A program made the translations under genes and the position numbers. From Hamiltosporidium magnivora (lineage: Eukaryota > Microsporidia > Dubosqiidae): 55,792 nt of DNA. The notes beneath the pieces were generated by a model, which was not told where the DNA came from, did not search any database, and saw only the letters and a list, made by a program, of their open reading frames with translations. Positions 36,701-51,666 of this stretch are shown piece by piece; positions within the stretch are counted from its first letter, which is position 1, and every line of letters starts with the position of its first letter. Where the stretch lies: the NCBI GenBank assembly GCA_004325065.1, contig PITI01000005.1:1-55792 (forward strand), read 5' to 3'.

Positions 36701-39700
36701 TATGTATCTAGAAAAATTGAGAATCTTAAGCTTGGAAATATAAAGAACTTTTATTTAGCATTCAATAATGGTTGCCTTATTTATAGTCTTGTTAAGAATT
36801 AGAAACTGTCTGTTTATATTTTTTCTAGAAAATTTGGGCTGTTCTGTCAAACCTGATTTATAAAATTTTTCGAAAAATAATTTAATTCCATAATTGATTT
36901 CCAGCAATATATTTATATGTTAAATTTTGTTTTATATTCAATTTTTTTAAGAATATTATATTTCCCAAATTGTTTTTTTGTGTTTCTACATTAAGCTTCT
37001 AATGTACATAATTATGATGAATTTATAGCTTTTAAAAATTAATTTATTAGTTTATCTAAATAAAAAAATACTTTGAGTTGGTGGCTTTAATACTACTTTG
37101 AAGCGTGTCTATTTAGAAAATACACATGTAAAAGGTTTAACCCTTGCAACTTTAAGTATTTCTGTATTTGTTACAAGAACTGAATTAGGAGGGTGAAATA
37201 TACACATATGACGTTATTGTTTATTTCTAAAAATTACTGCCAAACTGTTATAATAATTAAGTTGATATTTTGGGCCTTGATTACCAACAGCTGTTTATCA
37301 ATTTTAAAGAAAGATCTAATTTACATTTCAGTTAAAGCTTCATCTATAAAATGATTAAGTAAAAGTGGAAATACATTAAGATATCACCAAAATTATTTTA
37401 GCCTAAATATTATTGATTTTATTTATATTTCTCTGAATTAATGCAAAAATCTATAAAAAATAACAGTTTAAGTCTTATACAAATATTTAAAAAGATTAAA
37501 ATAAGAAAATAAGAAAATAACTTATAAAAAAAATTTAAGTTTTGCTTAGAGTATTTTAAGACAGAGAAATACTTTATAAATTTCTTTCGTCTTGATTTAA
37601 CCAGTTTGCTAAAAACGTAAACTTTCTCAATATGATATTTTTTATGCGTTGATATATTTTTCCGAATAAGAAATTATTAGTAGGCCTTTGCTAAGCCTTT
37701 TTTCTGCAAATGATTAAAATAATAGCTAATGAATTTATCGTTGAGATCATTATAAAGAAAAGACAAGTAGAAAATATTAATCTCCTGCATTTAAAGTTCT
37801 TTGGTTTTAAACATTTACTGATATTTTTTCTACGAAAAAGAATACACTATTGAGATGATCTTACATTTTTGAAATTTATTTCTCTGCTGCTTATTGTTTA
37901 GAAAAATACAGTGGATAAAGCTTTCATATGAAATTCTTATCTTGTCTAGAAAACAAATTGTTTAAGAGCCCTATCTTAATCACATAAATTACTTAATTTA
38001 TTTACCTTAGGTCTTTGGTATGATATCACTTATGAACAAAAAGCATTGTTTATCGTAAGACACAACTTATTTGGTTAAATACTAGAGGAATAAAAGGCAA
38101 AGTTAATGTTACGCAACTTATACGAGTGTATTCGTTGAAAATATCTGATTCTAATATTATTGCATATTCAAGAAGAGAAATAAATATTCTCTACATAAAT
38201 GACGGTAAAATATTCCTAGAAAGTATTTTTTTTATTACAATAAATAATGCGTTATATATCAATGGATAAAATGTATTTCATTTTTGACCTGCATTTTTTT
38301 CTTGTTTGCAAATCGAAATATTTTTTTGTTTTGTGTAATAGAAAATATTATTTAGTTTCTTGTTAAGAAATGTAATTATTAGTTTACTTGGTTAGTGCTC
38401 AGAGAACATTTTCTTTGAATTTCTTTAAAGAAGTATGAGAATATCTGCTATTTATATATTATTTATTTCTGCATCTATAAAATAGGATTAGAGTGTGCGT
38501 TTTTCGGTTTTAGTTAAAAAGAACATAAACTTTTCGATTTTGGCAAAAATTATTTTTTTGTTTCATTTAGAATATATACACATGCTGTATTTCTTGTAAA
38601 AAATTTTTAGCAAGCTTTAGATACGATTTTATAATATTTGAAATCAACAGCAAGAGATAAAATGAACTTTAATTTAGTAGTAAAGACCAGTTTATTTATA
38701 AAGTTTAAACCTTGGTGTTTTTATAGCACTTTATATTAGAATGATCTACTATGTTTCCCGGTTGTACGCATTAATTCTCGGAATAGGCTTCTTTGGGGCG
38801 ATTTGCCTACAATAGCAATTTTTTGAAGTGAGGTGTTAAAGCAATAGTCATATAAATGCGAATAGCCTTAGTCTAGGACTTCCATATTGTATATTTTGAG
38901 AACTCTAAGGTTATAAAGGTTTTGGGAAATACCTCAGCAAGGCTGTTCTTTACTTCATACTACAATTTTAGTTTTTTTTCTTTCTTCAACCAGTTCATCT
39001 GATCTAATTCCTTCAATATGCAGTTCTCTTCTTATGAAAACTAAAAATCAAATGCGAATTTTTAAAACATATCTCGTAGGAGTGATTCTGGGTTTTTTAT
39101 AGTATTTTCCTTATATTGGATAATCTAAAGATAATTTATATTTTAAAACGTATGCAATGTGTATACAGAATGAAATTACAATAGAATTCAACTGTTTATA
39201 TACAAATGTAAATTTCATAGTAGCTATATAAGTTAGTAACTAGAAGTATATGAAAAAGTTGATATTAAATAAGATACACGTTTACTGTACTAACTTCTAT
39301 ATATACTAGAGAATTATATAATGTTTTTTTCATAAAAATAATATAGAAAAAATAAATAACCTTTATCATAGAGTAGTCACCAGACTTTTGATACAAATCA
39401 AGTCCAACCGTTAAATGTTTTTTATAAAAATCCATCTATAGCCTACATATATTTTCGGAGTGATTGCTAAATTTTGCAAATATAACTATTATCAATTTGA
39501 TATCGAATATAACTTTCTGATCTAAGGATCAAGTTACTATTAAGAACGAATTCGTTCGTAAAACAACCGAATTTCTTTTACAAGTAGAAGTCTTTAATTA
39601 ACATAAATTAAATTTTGTCTTAGTATATTACACTAATTTTTTTGATATATCAAAAGGTATTATCAAAGTAGTTGGTATAGATATGCAGTTATGTCGTGTT

Positions 39701-42700
39701 TTTTTCATTAGATATTTCTACTCTATGAATATAATTTTATAGTATCTTAAAAATTCACAATATATGTTTTTTCTCGATAAATTTTAAAGGCTTGGTTTGT
39801 AGATTCAAGGTGGCGAAACTAAGAACAAGATTTTTTGAATTGGCAAAACTATCTTTTTTTTGTTTTCTAAAGCTTTACCGTTTTGTTTTAAATTTTTACT
39901 AAATCTTCAAATTGTTATTTTTATTTAAATGCGATTGTATACTATTTTTGATTTTTAGTGTCAAGCCTATAGATAACACAAATTTTGATTTTTGTTTCCT
40001 ATAAAATCTTATATTTTAAAAAGTGAAGGTTTCTCTACAAAGATTATTTGATAGCTAGATTTTCAAATTATTTAAATTTGAAAACATTTAGATTGAGCTA
40101 TTTGAGAGTAATTATTTTCTTTACGTTCTAAACCAAACCTTAAATATGTCAGAATTTATAATTCTGTAGTTTTTTTTTACTTTCGCAGTCGAGCTGCATT
40201 CAACTTTAGTTCTAACGTTCGCTTTTTACATTCATTTTTTAATATATTTATAATTTTCTTGTTCTAATTGCTGATATTGTTTGTAATATTTTATAGAATA
40301 AAAATACATAAATGTTTTCAGGTTTTCGCATATGTTAACTGCTGGGCGTAAATGTTGACATTTTGATCTTGTGATATCATATATAACATATGATTGCCTC
40401 ATGGGACAAAATTAGTCATTTCACATTCCATAATATGTAATGCTAGAATTGATTGATCTTGTTCTTACATATAGAAAAGATTTTAAGGAAAATTCAAAAC
40501 CTTCTAAATAGATCATAATATCTTTCCAAGATCATTCTACATTTTTTCTTAAATATAAATTATCGTTAATTGTAATGATTTTTGGTTTCGAAATTGTATT
40601 AGAAAAATCAATTTAAATATTCCATATCTTGAATTCAATTCTATTGAGGAAATGCAAAAATTTAAATTTCAATGAATTTCTGATTATAAAATTAAGTATT
40701 TTGAAAAGAAAAGGAACTGGATGAAATACAAAAGTGTTTATGAAATCTTAGTTAAAAAATAGGCTTTATATGTTTATTTTATTTCCTTTTTGATAGTTTT
40801 GCATGATTTTATTATATTTTATTAATTTAGATTCGCTACCTTTCAAACTGAAACATAGATTACACATTGCTAATCTCTATAGAATCCAAAAACTTAGATT
40901 TAAATCTTATTAAAAACACAGCTCATGTTAATCAGAATAACTTCGAAAGAATAAATGAATTACGTTTATATTTTTATATTCTTTGGGAATCGATATATCA
41001 TAGTTATTATTCTTGATGACGTTTTTCATTTAATTACGAGTAAATTTTTTTTTTAAAATATTTCTAAAGCAAATGAATCGATTTGGAATAATCGAATACT
41101 AAAATATAGAGTTTGATTTTTCTAACACTAGTAATTATATGTTGATTTTTAGATTCTTAAATGAGCTTATGAGTCATTTGATGCCATGTCAGCATATTTT
41201 TAGACATAAGAATTTTTTAGTTTTTTTGAATGTAGAATTATGCTAACTAGAAACTCGGGAAATTTCTTTTATTGACTTTCAGATAGAACTAGTGGCAATA
41301 TCTCTTAATAAATATTTATAGCATAAAAATACAATATTACTAGAGAATTACAACATAAATAATATCTAATCTTATTTATTTAAGCTTATATTTAAATTTA
41401 TATAAAATATTTATTTTGTTAAACTGCTTAGTCATGTAAATGACTTCTGATATTGCACAAAAAAGGAAGAGTTGTAATGTTTTCGAAAAAAAAATGTTAC
41501 AACTTCGACTAAACTATTTCTAATTTATTCAAAATTTCAATCAGTTATATTTTACTTAGAAATATATGAGTATTTTAATTAAACTGTAATTTTGTAATTA
41601 TAATTTTCTTAATTCTGAAAAATAGCATCTGTTATATTTCATAAACCGATGCTATTAAGTTTAAGATGTTTAAGTGTTTCTGCATATGTATATCTATCTG
41701 GATATGTTAGTATTTAAAAAGAACAAAAATATTAAAAAAAATCCGATAATATGTGAGGAAACGAAAAGTTTCTTTAATCTATACAGGATAATCTTAGGTA
41801 CAACTTTTTAGCGTCTTTTAACAGAAGAAAGCATTAAAATCGATATACTTGCCTTTTACAGTCTTTGTATGCTCTTTTAATCAACCATAACCCGACATTA
41901 TTGAGATCTTTCTATGTATTCGGTAAAGTTTGTATCCATAAAAAGTTCGACAGAAACTTTCACACCTTTTGCACACACTCACACCCCGCAAATAGTCTTT
42001 AACGAAACTGAGCTCTAAGCTAAGGAATTCAATTTATTGGTTAAATTATTATAATTTGCAGGATTAATTTTGCATACTATAAAGATGAAACATTTTATCT
42101 TTTTTTTAACTATGCAAAGAATCACGATTAGAATCAAAATATATGTCTTCTTTTTTTACTTTAATATAGGTTTATATTTAAAATTAGAATTATATTATTG
42201 AATTTTTTCCAGTGTGTTGTGTCTATGGAAATATTGTTGTCGTATTTACATTCTATAGACTACATTTTTAAGTATATATTTTAATAAAATAAAGTTTATT
42301 GCCTTTTGGATAACGAGATACTGTGAATTTAGTAGCAGTTTGGCAATAAAAATAGAATTGGTTATATAAAATATAGAGTTTGGGAAAAATTAAGCTTTTT
42401 TTAAATTGCTTTAATCAAAATTTAGGCGAACATAGCAAGATTTTATTTTTAGATAGTTTTTAAAATCTAACCAAATCGTATTCAGACAAATAAATGGCAA
42501 AATATAGCAGATATGACTTGAAAAAAATTATGTTTTTTCGTTTAAAATCACTGTAGAACTGTTTTGCAGGAAACAAAGAGTTCAAAGCATATACTTATGA
42601 TAATAATCCGAGATTAAATTAAAAAAAACAATGCATTTATTTTTAGGAAAAAAATCTTTAACTGAATAATTAAATAAAAAACACATTTTTCGGTTTTGTT

Positions 42701-45700
42701 AAATAGTGCTGTACTGATCTCTTTTTTTTACACAAAGCAGCAACAAATATTTTTCAGGTTTTGATTTTTTTATTCCAGGGCCTTTTTCGGTATTGTTGAA
42801 GACTATTAACATTGATCAGTTTTATATTAAAATATTGTCAAAAAAGTCAACGATTCGTGATTTTTTTAAATTAAAATGATTAAATTCTATTCTAGTAGGA
42901 TTTTTATGAAATAGAAATTTTAAATCATAATTAGCTAACAACATGACTTTATATTATTATTATCTAGCATTATATGTATTGTTTCGTACACATCTTTTTA
43001 ATTTATAAAAACACATTAAAAATTAATTTTTTTAATCATATTTACAAAATCAAGTAAGGTATGAGCGAATACATATCCACCCCAGGCTTTTGTGATTTAA
43101 TTTGGAAATAACAAATCAAAGGTATATTATTTTTAACCTATTTTTTTGTTATAAATTAGCAATCCATCATATATTTGTTATAATGCTTCTTTAAATGTGT
43201 AAATAAATTTTAAAAAATCTGTCCGTAATGTCAATCAGGGGATCAGACTGAAGAATAGAGTTATTGCACTGAATAGAATCGGTTTCTTATTTTCTTGCTA
43301 TAAAGTTTGAGGCCTTACAAAAATAAAGGGAAAGACTTTTTGTGTTATAAGTCGAGATTACGAGGTGTGAATTCTGATCATAAAATAACTTCTTAAAGTA
43401 AAAACACTAAAAATTTACTTTCATTATAAAGCTTTGTAAATCTGATTTATACTTCATATAAAAATCATTTTATAAGATAATAGTTTTCTCTCTGGTTATA
43501 CTTATATTAAAAGTTTTTCAGGCATGAAATGGCAAATATTATAAATATACTTTAAAACTTCTGTAAAGGATGAATAATACGTCTTAAATATAACAATCCA
43601 AACGACAAAATGTATTGATATACTTTGACATATAAGTTGCAAAAATACACCATTTTTTAATGCGATTTCTGAGTACTTTTTTTGGGTCCAATTTTTATTT
43701 AAATACAAATTTATTTTATATTAAAAAGCATCAATTACAGAAAGATGTTGCCATCGTTTTTAGAGACGTAAATTAGTTTTTATAACTTTTTTTCTTGTAA
43801 ATCGTTTATTTCTTCTTCCTCGTTCTAATAAAATATATAAATGGATGTTTTAATACTTAATTTATTTCTAATTATAAAATTATTGCACAGATGAATTTCT
43901 CGAAGATTGAATACAAACAACATATTTCAATTTATAATGATTGTTAAGTCGAATTAATGGCTATGTTTTATCAAATTTACGAAATTATAAAATTACACAA
44001 ATTTAGATTCATAACGTTTTATGTTAAAAAAAATATTGATTTAAACTTTATTTGGGCATAACTAAAGAAGTTTTAAGCTAAATATTATTTATTCGTTTTT
44101 TGAAAAAAAACCTATAATATTCATTAGAATAAAATTCAAAAAACAAAAAGAACCACAAACTCATAAAAAGAAACGTTTTATTAGCATGTGAAGTTTTAAA
44201 AATAAAATTTATAGACTTTTCTGATGGAATCACACTTCTTCTGAAATCCATTTTTCTGCTTCTAGAGTTTTTTTTAAAGTGTTTATTCCTAGGTATGCTT
44301 TGGATGGCCGATGTAAGATTTTTTGTACGCTTTTATATCCCCAGTTGAAATTACAAAGAAAAGGAATATAAATTACTTTTAATACATATTTTGTATATAT
44401 AAACGACTTTCATGGTGTAAAATATACCTTTCCTTGATATAAATGGGATTTGGCTCTGATTTTTTTTATGTAAGTTGTTTATCTTAAATAATAAATTATT
44501 ATTAAATTTTATGAAATATACAAAAGAATATGAGCAACCTATTTGTTGCTATCAAACACAATCAAAGCTCTTTATCAGGAACAAGAAATATTTTTAACAT
44601 AGAGTCTAGTTGATTAATTTTATAATTTAATGCTTTTTAAAGCTGCGATTGCTTAAATAATTATGATATTTTTTTTAATATATTTTTTGCTTCATCTTCT
44701 AGGTATCTTTTCAAAATGAACTATCTATTCCTTTTATAATTTAATTTAAACTCTATTAGTCAGAAAAAATATATTTTACAGGTATTTAAATTGTGCCATG
44801 TAAATAGAAAGTTCTGTACAATGTTCTATAAAAAATTGGTAATGGGCTTTTAATATAAACTGATCGAGAAAATTCTAAATATAAAAAATTGTTGCATTAT
44901 AACGTGATTTAATAAAAATTTATTTTTTCTAACTTTTGCAAATATATATTTGAGGTATAATCATTACTGTATTTAAATAGATAATATTGGTGGTTTTTTA
45001 GGTAATGCATTGTCTAATTCAAGTTCGGGGATCCTTTTTTGATGGTTTCTACATTTAGTTGCTCGAAGTTTCACCAAGATAACTTTTTTTCATATGATTA
45101 CGGTATAATAAATTGTAGGAATATGTATATATTTAATTATATCTATAATTTTCTATTAAAAATATTTTAGGCTCTTTAATATTTTTTAATTTTTCGAGTC
45201 AACTTTGGAAAGTTAGCAAAAAGTAATTTTGCGCTTAGTTGCAAGCATGTATTTTTATCAATTAGCTCCTTAGATTCTATTTTTCCAAATATTTTCTTTT
45301 CTTACGTTTCTTATAATAAATATAAAGCCACATTCTTTTTAAAGAAATAAAAAAAACATCTCAAATTTGTGTAGGCTTTCTGATCTACACAAAATTTAAT
45401 TTTTTATTCAAGCTCAAGTTATTTAAGTAAATCGTTAATTGTATAGTTATTTTATTCGTTTATATTCTCGATTTGTGGTTTCTTTAATAGAATTTCGTTT
45501 GTATATATTTTTACATAATAGGTACTAAAAAATAGCAAGTCAGTATATCTATAAATCTTTTTTTATTTTAATAAATTTTTGAGATTTTTTTTACAGCTAA
45601 AATGACAAAATCCATTTCAATGTTAACGTACTTTGAAATCTACTCTACATTTTTAGATTGATGTGTGGTTTTTGGTTTTTTTTGAAGCTATGATTTCAAT

Positions 45701-47920
45701 TTGATAATAACTTTTTTTTAAATTAAAATATATTTTTTTGTAGATTAATTTATAAACTTTTTGATCATTTATCGTGATATTTTTAGCTTCTTTAAAAATA
45801 TAATTTTGTAAACTGGTAACCATTGGTTTTCCACTTAATATATTTACTTTTTTCATTTTATTAGCGACAAAAGTCAAAAGGCTTTTAGCAAAAGACAAAA
45901 TTACAAAATTATATTATACAGATGCGCCTGGACAAATTTATGAAAAAAACTATGATTCGTCTATTGATTCGGATCGCCTCATTATTTATAGTTAATTAAA
46001 CTTTTTTAGACTCTTTTATTTATCCTTTGCGAATATATTAAATGAAAAGAAAGATATGCATTTGTGATAATTCATATATTATATCTCGGTTTTTCATTAG
46101 AAGCTAAAATTTTGGTTTATTGAATTTTTTTACTTGTTACGGCTGTTTAATATTTATACAAGCTTTTCATATTTAATAAATATACATTTCAGAAAATAAA
46201 TTTGAAAAAAATAGTTGTCTACTGAATAATAGCTAGAAATTAATTGATATATATATTCCTTGTGTTTAAAAAGGCTAATTTGATGGTGAATCATTATTGC
46301 CCCGAATTTCTGTAAGTTTTATACGCTGTTAATTAACTTAGTAATTTTTTTGCATGAACATATATAATTTTGATGAGAACAGGGCTGAGACTGGTTATAA
46401 TTTTCGATACTTTAAATATATAAAATCTTTTATAGAAAGAAATATTGTTGTCTTTATATAATAATTCCCATAAATTTATACAAAAATTGCGCATACGGAA
46501 TCGAAAAAAAAACATAATCTTACTAATAAACTATCAATATATTAAATTTTTTGTTTAAATTTAAAGCAAGAAGTAATTCATATTTTAGCATATATATTGA
46601 TATTCCAATCGGAATTCTATTAAAAGTATTATAAAAGAGCATAAATGTATATTTTTAAAAGAATATAAAGATTTTAACATCGCTTATTTTAACAAAGTAT
46701 ATAGTATAGATATTTATTAATAACTTAGGCATAATATTACTCATTGAAACAAAATATATATTTATGTAACTATATTCTTAACAAAGATATTCTATACTTT
46801 ATTTGTTTCTCTAAAAAACAACAGTTTTACATTTGTTTTAAAATAAAAAAATTGACCGAACTAACTCGTATTACTATGTGAGAACTTATTTGGATGTTTT
46901 AAAATGTTTTAGAAGCAACTAAGAAAAAATAGAACGTGTAGCTTCAGTCTAATCAAACTAATTTAGATAGGATCCTTTAAATTTTAAATCTACTAATATT
47001 AATGTAATACTTAAATAAGAAAGAAAGAAAAAATGTTTTAAAAGAAGTTAAATACGTTCTGATTAAATCAGCAATAGTAAAACTCTAGCAAATACAAAAA
47101 ATTTTAATGATACTGTTATTATTGAAGGCATCGTAGCGATCCCAAAATCTGTTGACATTTTTTTAGTTATATAATAGCAATGTATTTAAAATTCTTTTTT
47201 ACAAGCAAGCCTGCATATATTTCTACTATACTTAAAGTTTCTATTCGCAGTGGCATTTTTTACGATCAAAATTGGATAATTTACCTTTATGTTGATGTAT
47301 CGCTATTAGCCCGTCTGAATCTGTTTAAGGATTTTATTAGTTAAATCTTAAAGATTTTCAAGGAGAAAACATACTCGAGATATTTCCAGGCACTATATCT
47401 TAACAATATGGATTCCATTCTATGGATTTGATTATTTGAAATATAAAACAAGCAATTATAATTTTTCATTTGGTTTTAAATAGAGTTAGTATCATATTTA
47501 ATTTTCGGGTAAAGTGTCTCCTTCAGATTGTTTTAAAAGTAATTCAAATTCTTTAATGCCTGCACAATCCTTTTAAATCCTAAATATTTTACAATAAAAA
47601 TGATTTGGAAATAGTGAGGGTGCACTCCTGCTATTTAGATTATTTCCAGAAGCTTGTGTTTGAGTTTGCTGCTTAAAAACTATTCATACACTTCTGATGA
47701 TCGTACAAATGAAATACAAAAACATTTTTTTTTATTTTAATGAAGCAAATAAGATTTATTATTGCGAATGTTTTGTTAGGTCTTAAATATTGCTCTGGTT
47801 TGATACCTTAATAAAAAAATCAGTAGTATATTTATTTAAAAGTATCACTTTTTTAAATAGTGGCAAGTGTTATATTTGTTTTTATGACATTAACAAAGTT
47901 CTAAGTTTAACATAAGTAAC
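33777..47920. other. 14 kb AT-rich desert with a few GC-richer patches
   Basis: No ORF exceeds 81 codons, and none looks like a real protein. Patches at 34700-35160, 38740-38960 and 41880-42020 have more G and C than the rest and may be worn retroelement pieces. In the first, the minus strand reads GDVVTVKERPHFQTKSPG, a phrase somewhat like the region after the integrase core in LTR retroelements, but it breaks at once. No call is made for the others. Confidence 0.45.
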
Positions 47921-48545
47921 TGCTACCCGAACACCACACCAGCAATTCCTACGATACCTATGTCTCAAAGATTTTTATCTAAAAGTCTGAGAAGTTCATT
48001 AATATACGAGGCAGTTGCCCAATGATCGTTAATTTCTGTTGTATGCAGTGTGATAGAAAGCCCAACTCCCCCGCGGTTCCCTCGATACCATGCATCATTT
48101 TCACTTACTCTATACTTGCCCAACCTAATAAACTTCTAGCTAAGATATACTTCACAGACTTAAATGGAGTCCACCTAGATAGTGCAATGTCATACAAACG
48201 GGTATAACCTGCTACCTAGCCTTCCCGGCTTTAAAGGTTATATATTTTATATCTCCCAGGCACTATGTATTCTAACCTGTGAGAGCAATATTGGGTTTAT
48301 ATGTTTTTAAGTGGCAATTACATACAGGTTCAGCTACAGTCTGCAATCTAGTTACATAAAAAACTGCAAATAAATTTTAGGAGAAGTTCGCCATTTTGTA
48401 AACCGCTCCTCCTCATAATAACTCCCATGAAATAACCAAAGATGTAGTGTTGTTTTATTTGCCCCAAAAATTCAAACAGATATCTTAATACCAGTTTCAC
48501 ATACTCATCGCCAAGCAGAAAGTTTTTAATGTGGGGTTATCTTCC
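47921..48545. mobile_element. GC-richer island, possible element terminus or solo LTR
   Basis: About 620 bases are much less AT-rich than both flanks (for example CCCAACTCCCCCGCGGTTCC near 48061 and CTAGCCTTCCCGGC near 48217). The right end contains the 35-base sequence that also opens this window, so the unit is repeated. The 61-codon frame at 48022-48207 lacks any recognised motif, and I see no convincing coding frame on either strand. Length, composition and a shared terminal sequence would fit a solo LTR or another non-coding element end. I find no matching target-site duplication, so boundaries and class are uncertain. Confidence 0.4.
48511..48545. repeat. Second copy of the repeat end seen at 1-35
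   Basis: CCAAGCAGAAAGTTTTTAAT followed by GTGGGGTTATCTTCCC. The two copies differ by a few substitutions and small indels and lie in the same orientation about 48.5 kb apart. Confidence 0.7.
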
Positions 48546-51500
48546 CATCACAAGGCAAATTATAAAATAAATATACATTTTATCTTAAAATATTCACTTC
48601 TAAGATATTGAAATGACTATTATTTAGATACAAAAATTATCATCAGGTCACAAAAATATGATAAGAAGTATAAAAATTAATTTTTGTTTATTCCAAAATG
48701 TTCTTTGTGATTCTAACTCATTAACTTGTGCAATGAATTTTTTAATATGCTCTATTCTATAGATATTTCTAGAGTCTATTCGTAATAGGAAAATATATTT
48801 CTTGTAAATAAGCAGATTTCAAATCAGAAGCTGTTAGAGCGTCAATTTGTAGAAAATAATGCTGTGGTTTGTTCGTTATTTTATATATTAGGGCACGGAC
48901 CTTAAATCGTATTTCTCTAATTCAGCTAATAAAAAAAAGTTGTATCAGAATTTTCAGGTTGATGACGATATCTATTTTAAAAATTATAAGAAATTAATCG
49001 AATAGCCAACGAAATTTATTATCCAGAAAACGTTACTTGTATGTATAAAAAACGGTAATATTCGGAATTATTAATTTTTTAAGAAAATTTACTCGAACTT
49101 TTTGATAAAAGTATTTTTCGTTGTTTAATCTAGATCATGATTTTCGATTGAGCATCATCTATTCAAAATATAAATATGGTAAATTTTTGATTTGCCATAA
49201 CAAAAAGATTCTTGTGCCTGATTCATCTAATGAAATTTTGATTTAATTCTTAAAGCATGGGATAATATAGACGTACCAAGTTACGATACAATTAATAGTA
49301 ATGTATTAATTCTATATAATCATTGTACTCAACCTTACATGCAAAAAATAATATGTGTGCTCTTTCCTGGATGTCCTCAATAATTAAATTTAGTTCATTC
49401 ATTTAAAAATTTTCTTCCACACTGGTTATCGATTTCATAATAAATATATGTTTATAAATTCTTTATGGATTGAATATCTCATCATAGGTCTAAACATTAT
49501 TTAAGGATTTATGAACTAATTATCTACAAAAAATAACATGTATATCACGAATCTTTATGACTAAACCCCGCATTTAAATAAATGTTGTGTAAAACAATCC
49601 GTTATAAGAAGAAATGGTAATTGCTTATTTTGCGAACAATGTATCCGAAATCAAAATTCGACATTAATAAATTTGTGAAATTATAATCCACGAAAAACGA
49701 CTGAAAAGAAATATAAGTTTAAAAAGCTCACTGTTTTGGAATATGTGCTTTAAATTAAATATCTAATCAGAACACTAGCGATTAAGATTGATAAATATTC
49801 GTACAAATCATAAAAAATTATACTTTATTTGCTTATGAGTAAAAGAGATGAAAATAAGTAAAAGTCATAGGGTGAAACATCCTAAACTATGACAAAAATT
49901 TAAACAATATAATATTTTTGATGATTAATAGAGAGTCTATAAGATGTTAGAAATACATAGGAAAAGATTTTATACCTTCAAATCTTTAAAAAAGCTATCG
50001 TTAATAGTTTGCTTGGTAAATCTATAATAGGTCATATGGGATAATGATCTGAATAGTTTTAATTCACAAAGTTGATTGTTCTAAAAGAATATCCAAAAAA
50101 ATAGAATTTATTTTAAGAATAAAGAACCTGACAACAGTCTAGTATTTTGAGGATTTTATGTATTTAGAAATAAAAAAAATATAATTGAATATTTAAAAAG
50201 GTTTTACGACAATTCGTTTATGATATTGTAACAAATCATATTCTATGTAATATTCTTTTATGGTTTTAATTAAGTCTTTTTAAATTACCATAATAACTTT
50301 CAATCAGAATTATATTTGTCAGACGATTTTGAAAATTTTATAATTTAGGTTTGATAAGTAATCTTGTTATCATTTATTGTCCAAAATCTAAGGTGCAAAT
50401 CTAGTCAACTGAAAAATCAAATATAATTTTTGATGTTTCATTCGAAATATAGATAGAATCACGTTGGTTATCAATTTTAATTTAAAGGCAGAAAGCATAA
50501 TTATAACGACCTTGTATTGTATTTTAGACTTCTTATTCATAATATTAATTTAAAATAGAAGTACTAGTATAAATAAGCGATAGGTTCTCGTATAAAAGAT
50601 AAATATATATAGATGTTTAACTTAGAAATTTTACTTCAATTGAAGATAAAATTCTAGTGAGATTCATATACTTAAAATGTTTATTGGTAGACAAAACTTT
50701 TATCGTTTAACGATCAAATATTTCATATAATAGAATATATGAGAATCTAATTATCATTATTTTTTCCATTTACGTAATTATTTCTTTGTAAAAATGCTTT
50801 TATAGTTTTTATATTAATTTTTATGTTTTAGTTGTGTATGAATTTAACATATAATTTAATATTAAATCTTTCGGATTCTAAAAAATAGAAGAATATTTTT
50901 TAAATCAATGAAATTATAACTTTTGCAAATTACAAAAAAAATGGCACAAAAACATGATTAATTTGTTACTTTAAGCACCAGAAAGGAATTCATAAGACGA
51001 ATAAAGTTTAAATCACTTGAGATTTTCATTATAGATATTTTAACATAAAAAGGCCAGGGAAATAAGAAATATTTTTCAAATAGTCAGTCATATCTGTACA
51101 ATGTATGCGTATTGCTTACCGAAAAGGTTTGGATATGAAATATTTACGCTTAAAAAACTTAAATTAAAAAAAAATATGGAAATACTTTGCTAAATATCTA
51201 TTTTGATTGGGTAAAGATGTTTTTTATCGAGCACAAATATCAAAGGAACTACGAATTCAGCATAGAAAAATGCCTTTTAAAAATTAAGGTACAGTATACA
51301 GTGAAAATGATGAGGAGACATTTTAAATGTAAGTACAGTGGAATTATTTGATCTTTGATTTACAATAAAATTTAAAAGTCCTAGGAAGGATTCACAGCAA
51401 AATATAAATATGAACAAATAAGAAAAACTTAAGAAAGCTGTAAACGCGTTACGTTTTAAAAAAATGAACCAAAAAATACAGCATTTATAAACATAACTAG

Positions 51501-51643
51501 AACATTTTAAAAAAATTCAAATAGAATTTGAAGAATAATTTTTTTAGAAAAGTAAATTATTACAAATATTTTAACCAATAGAAATTTATTTTATTTATAT
51601 TGTAAAGTGAAAAATGCATTTTTAGAAATATTAAAACAGAAAC
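48546..51643. other. 3.1 kb AT-rich spacer
   Basis: No ORF, repeat or RNA gene recognised. It lies downstream of the 3' end of the histone-chaperone gene. Confidence 0.5.
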
Positions 51644-51649
51644 TTTATT
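51644..51649 (-). terminator. Poly(A)-like signal of the NASP-type gene
   Basis: AATAAA on the minus strand begins 18 bases past the TAA stop, within an A-rich run. The position fits the short 3' UTRs of microsporidia. AT-rich chance occurrence is possible. Confidence 0.45.
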
Positions 51650-51666
51650 TTTTTTTCAATTTTTTT

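Noticed and set aside
48022..48207. 61-codon ORF in the GC-rich island
   Set aside because: No motif, starts inside a probable non-coding repeat, and has no C-run before its ATG.
47921..48545. Possible rRNA fragment
   Set aside because: Considered because of the composition, but I recognise no universally conserved rRNA stretch.
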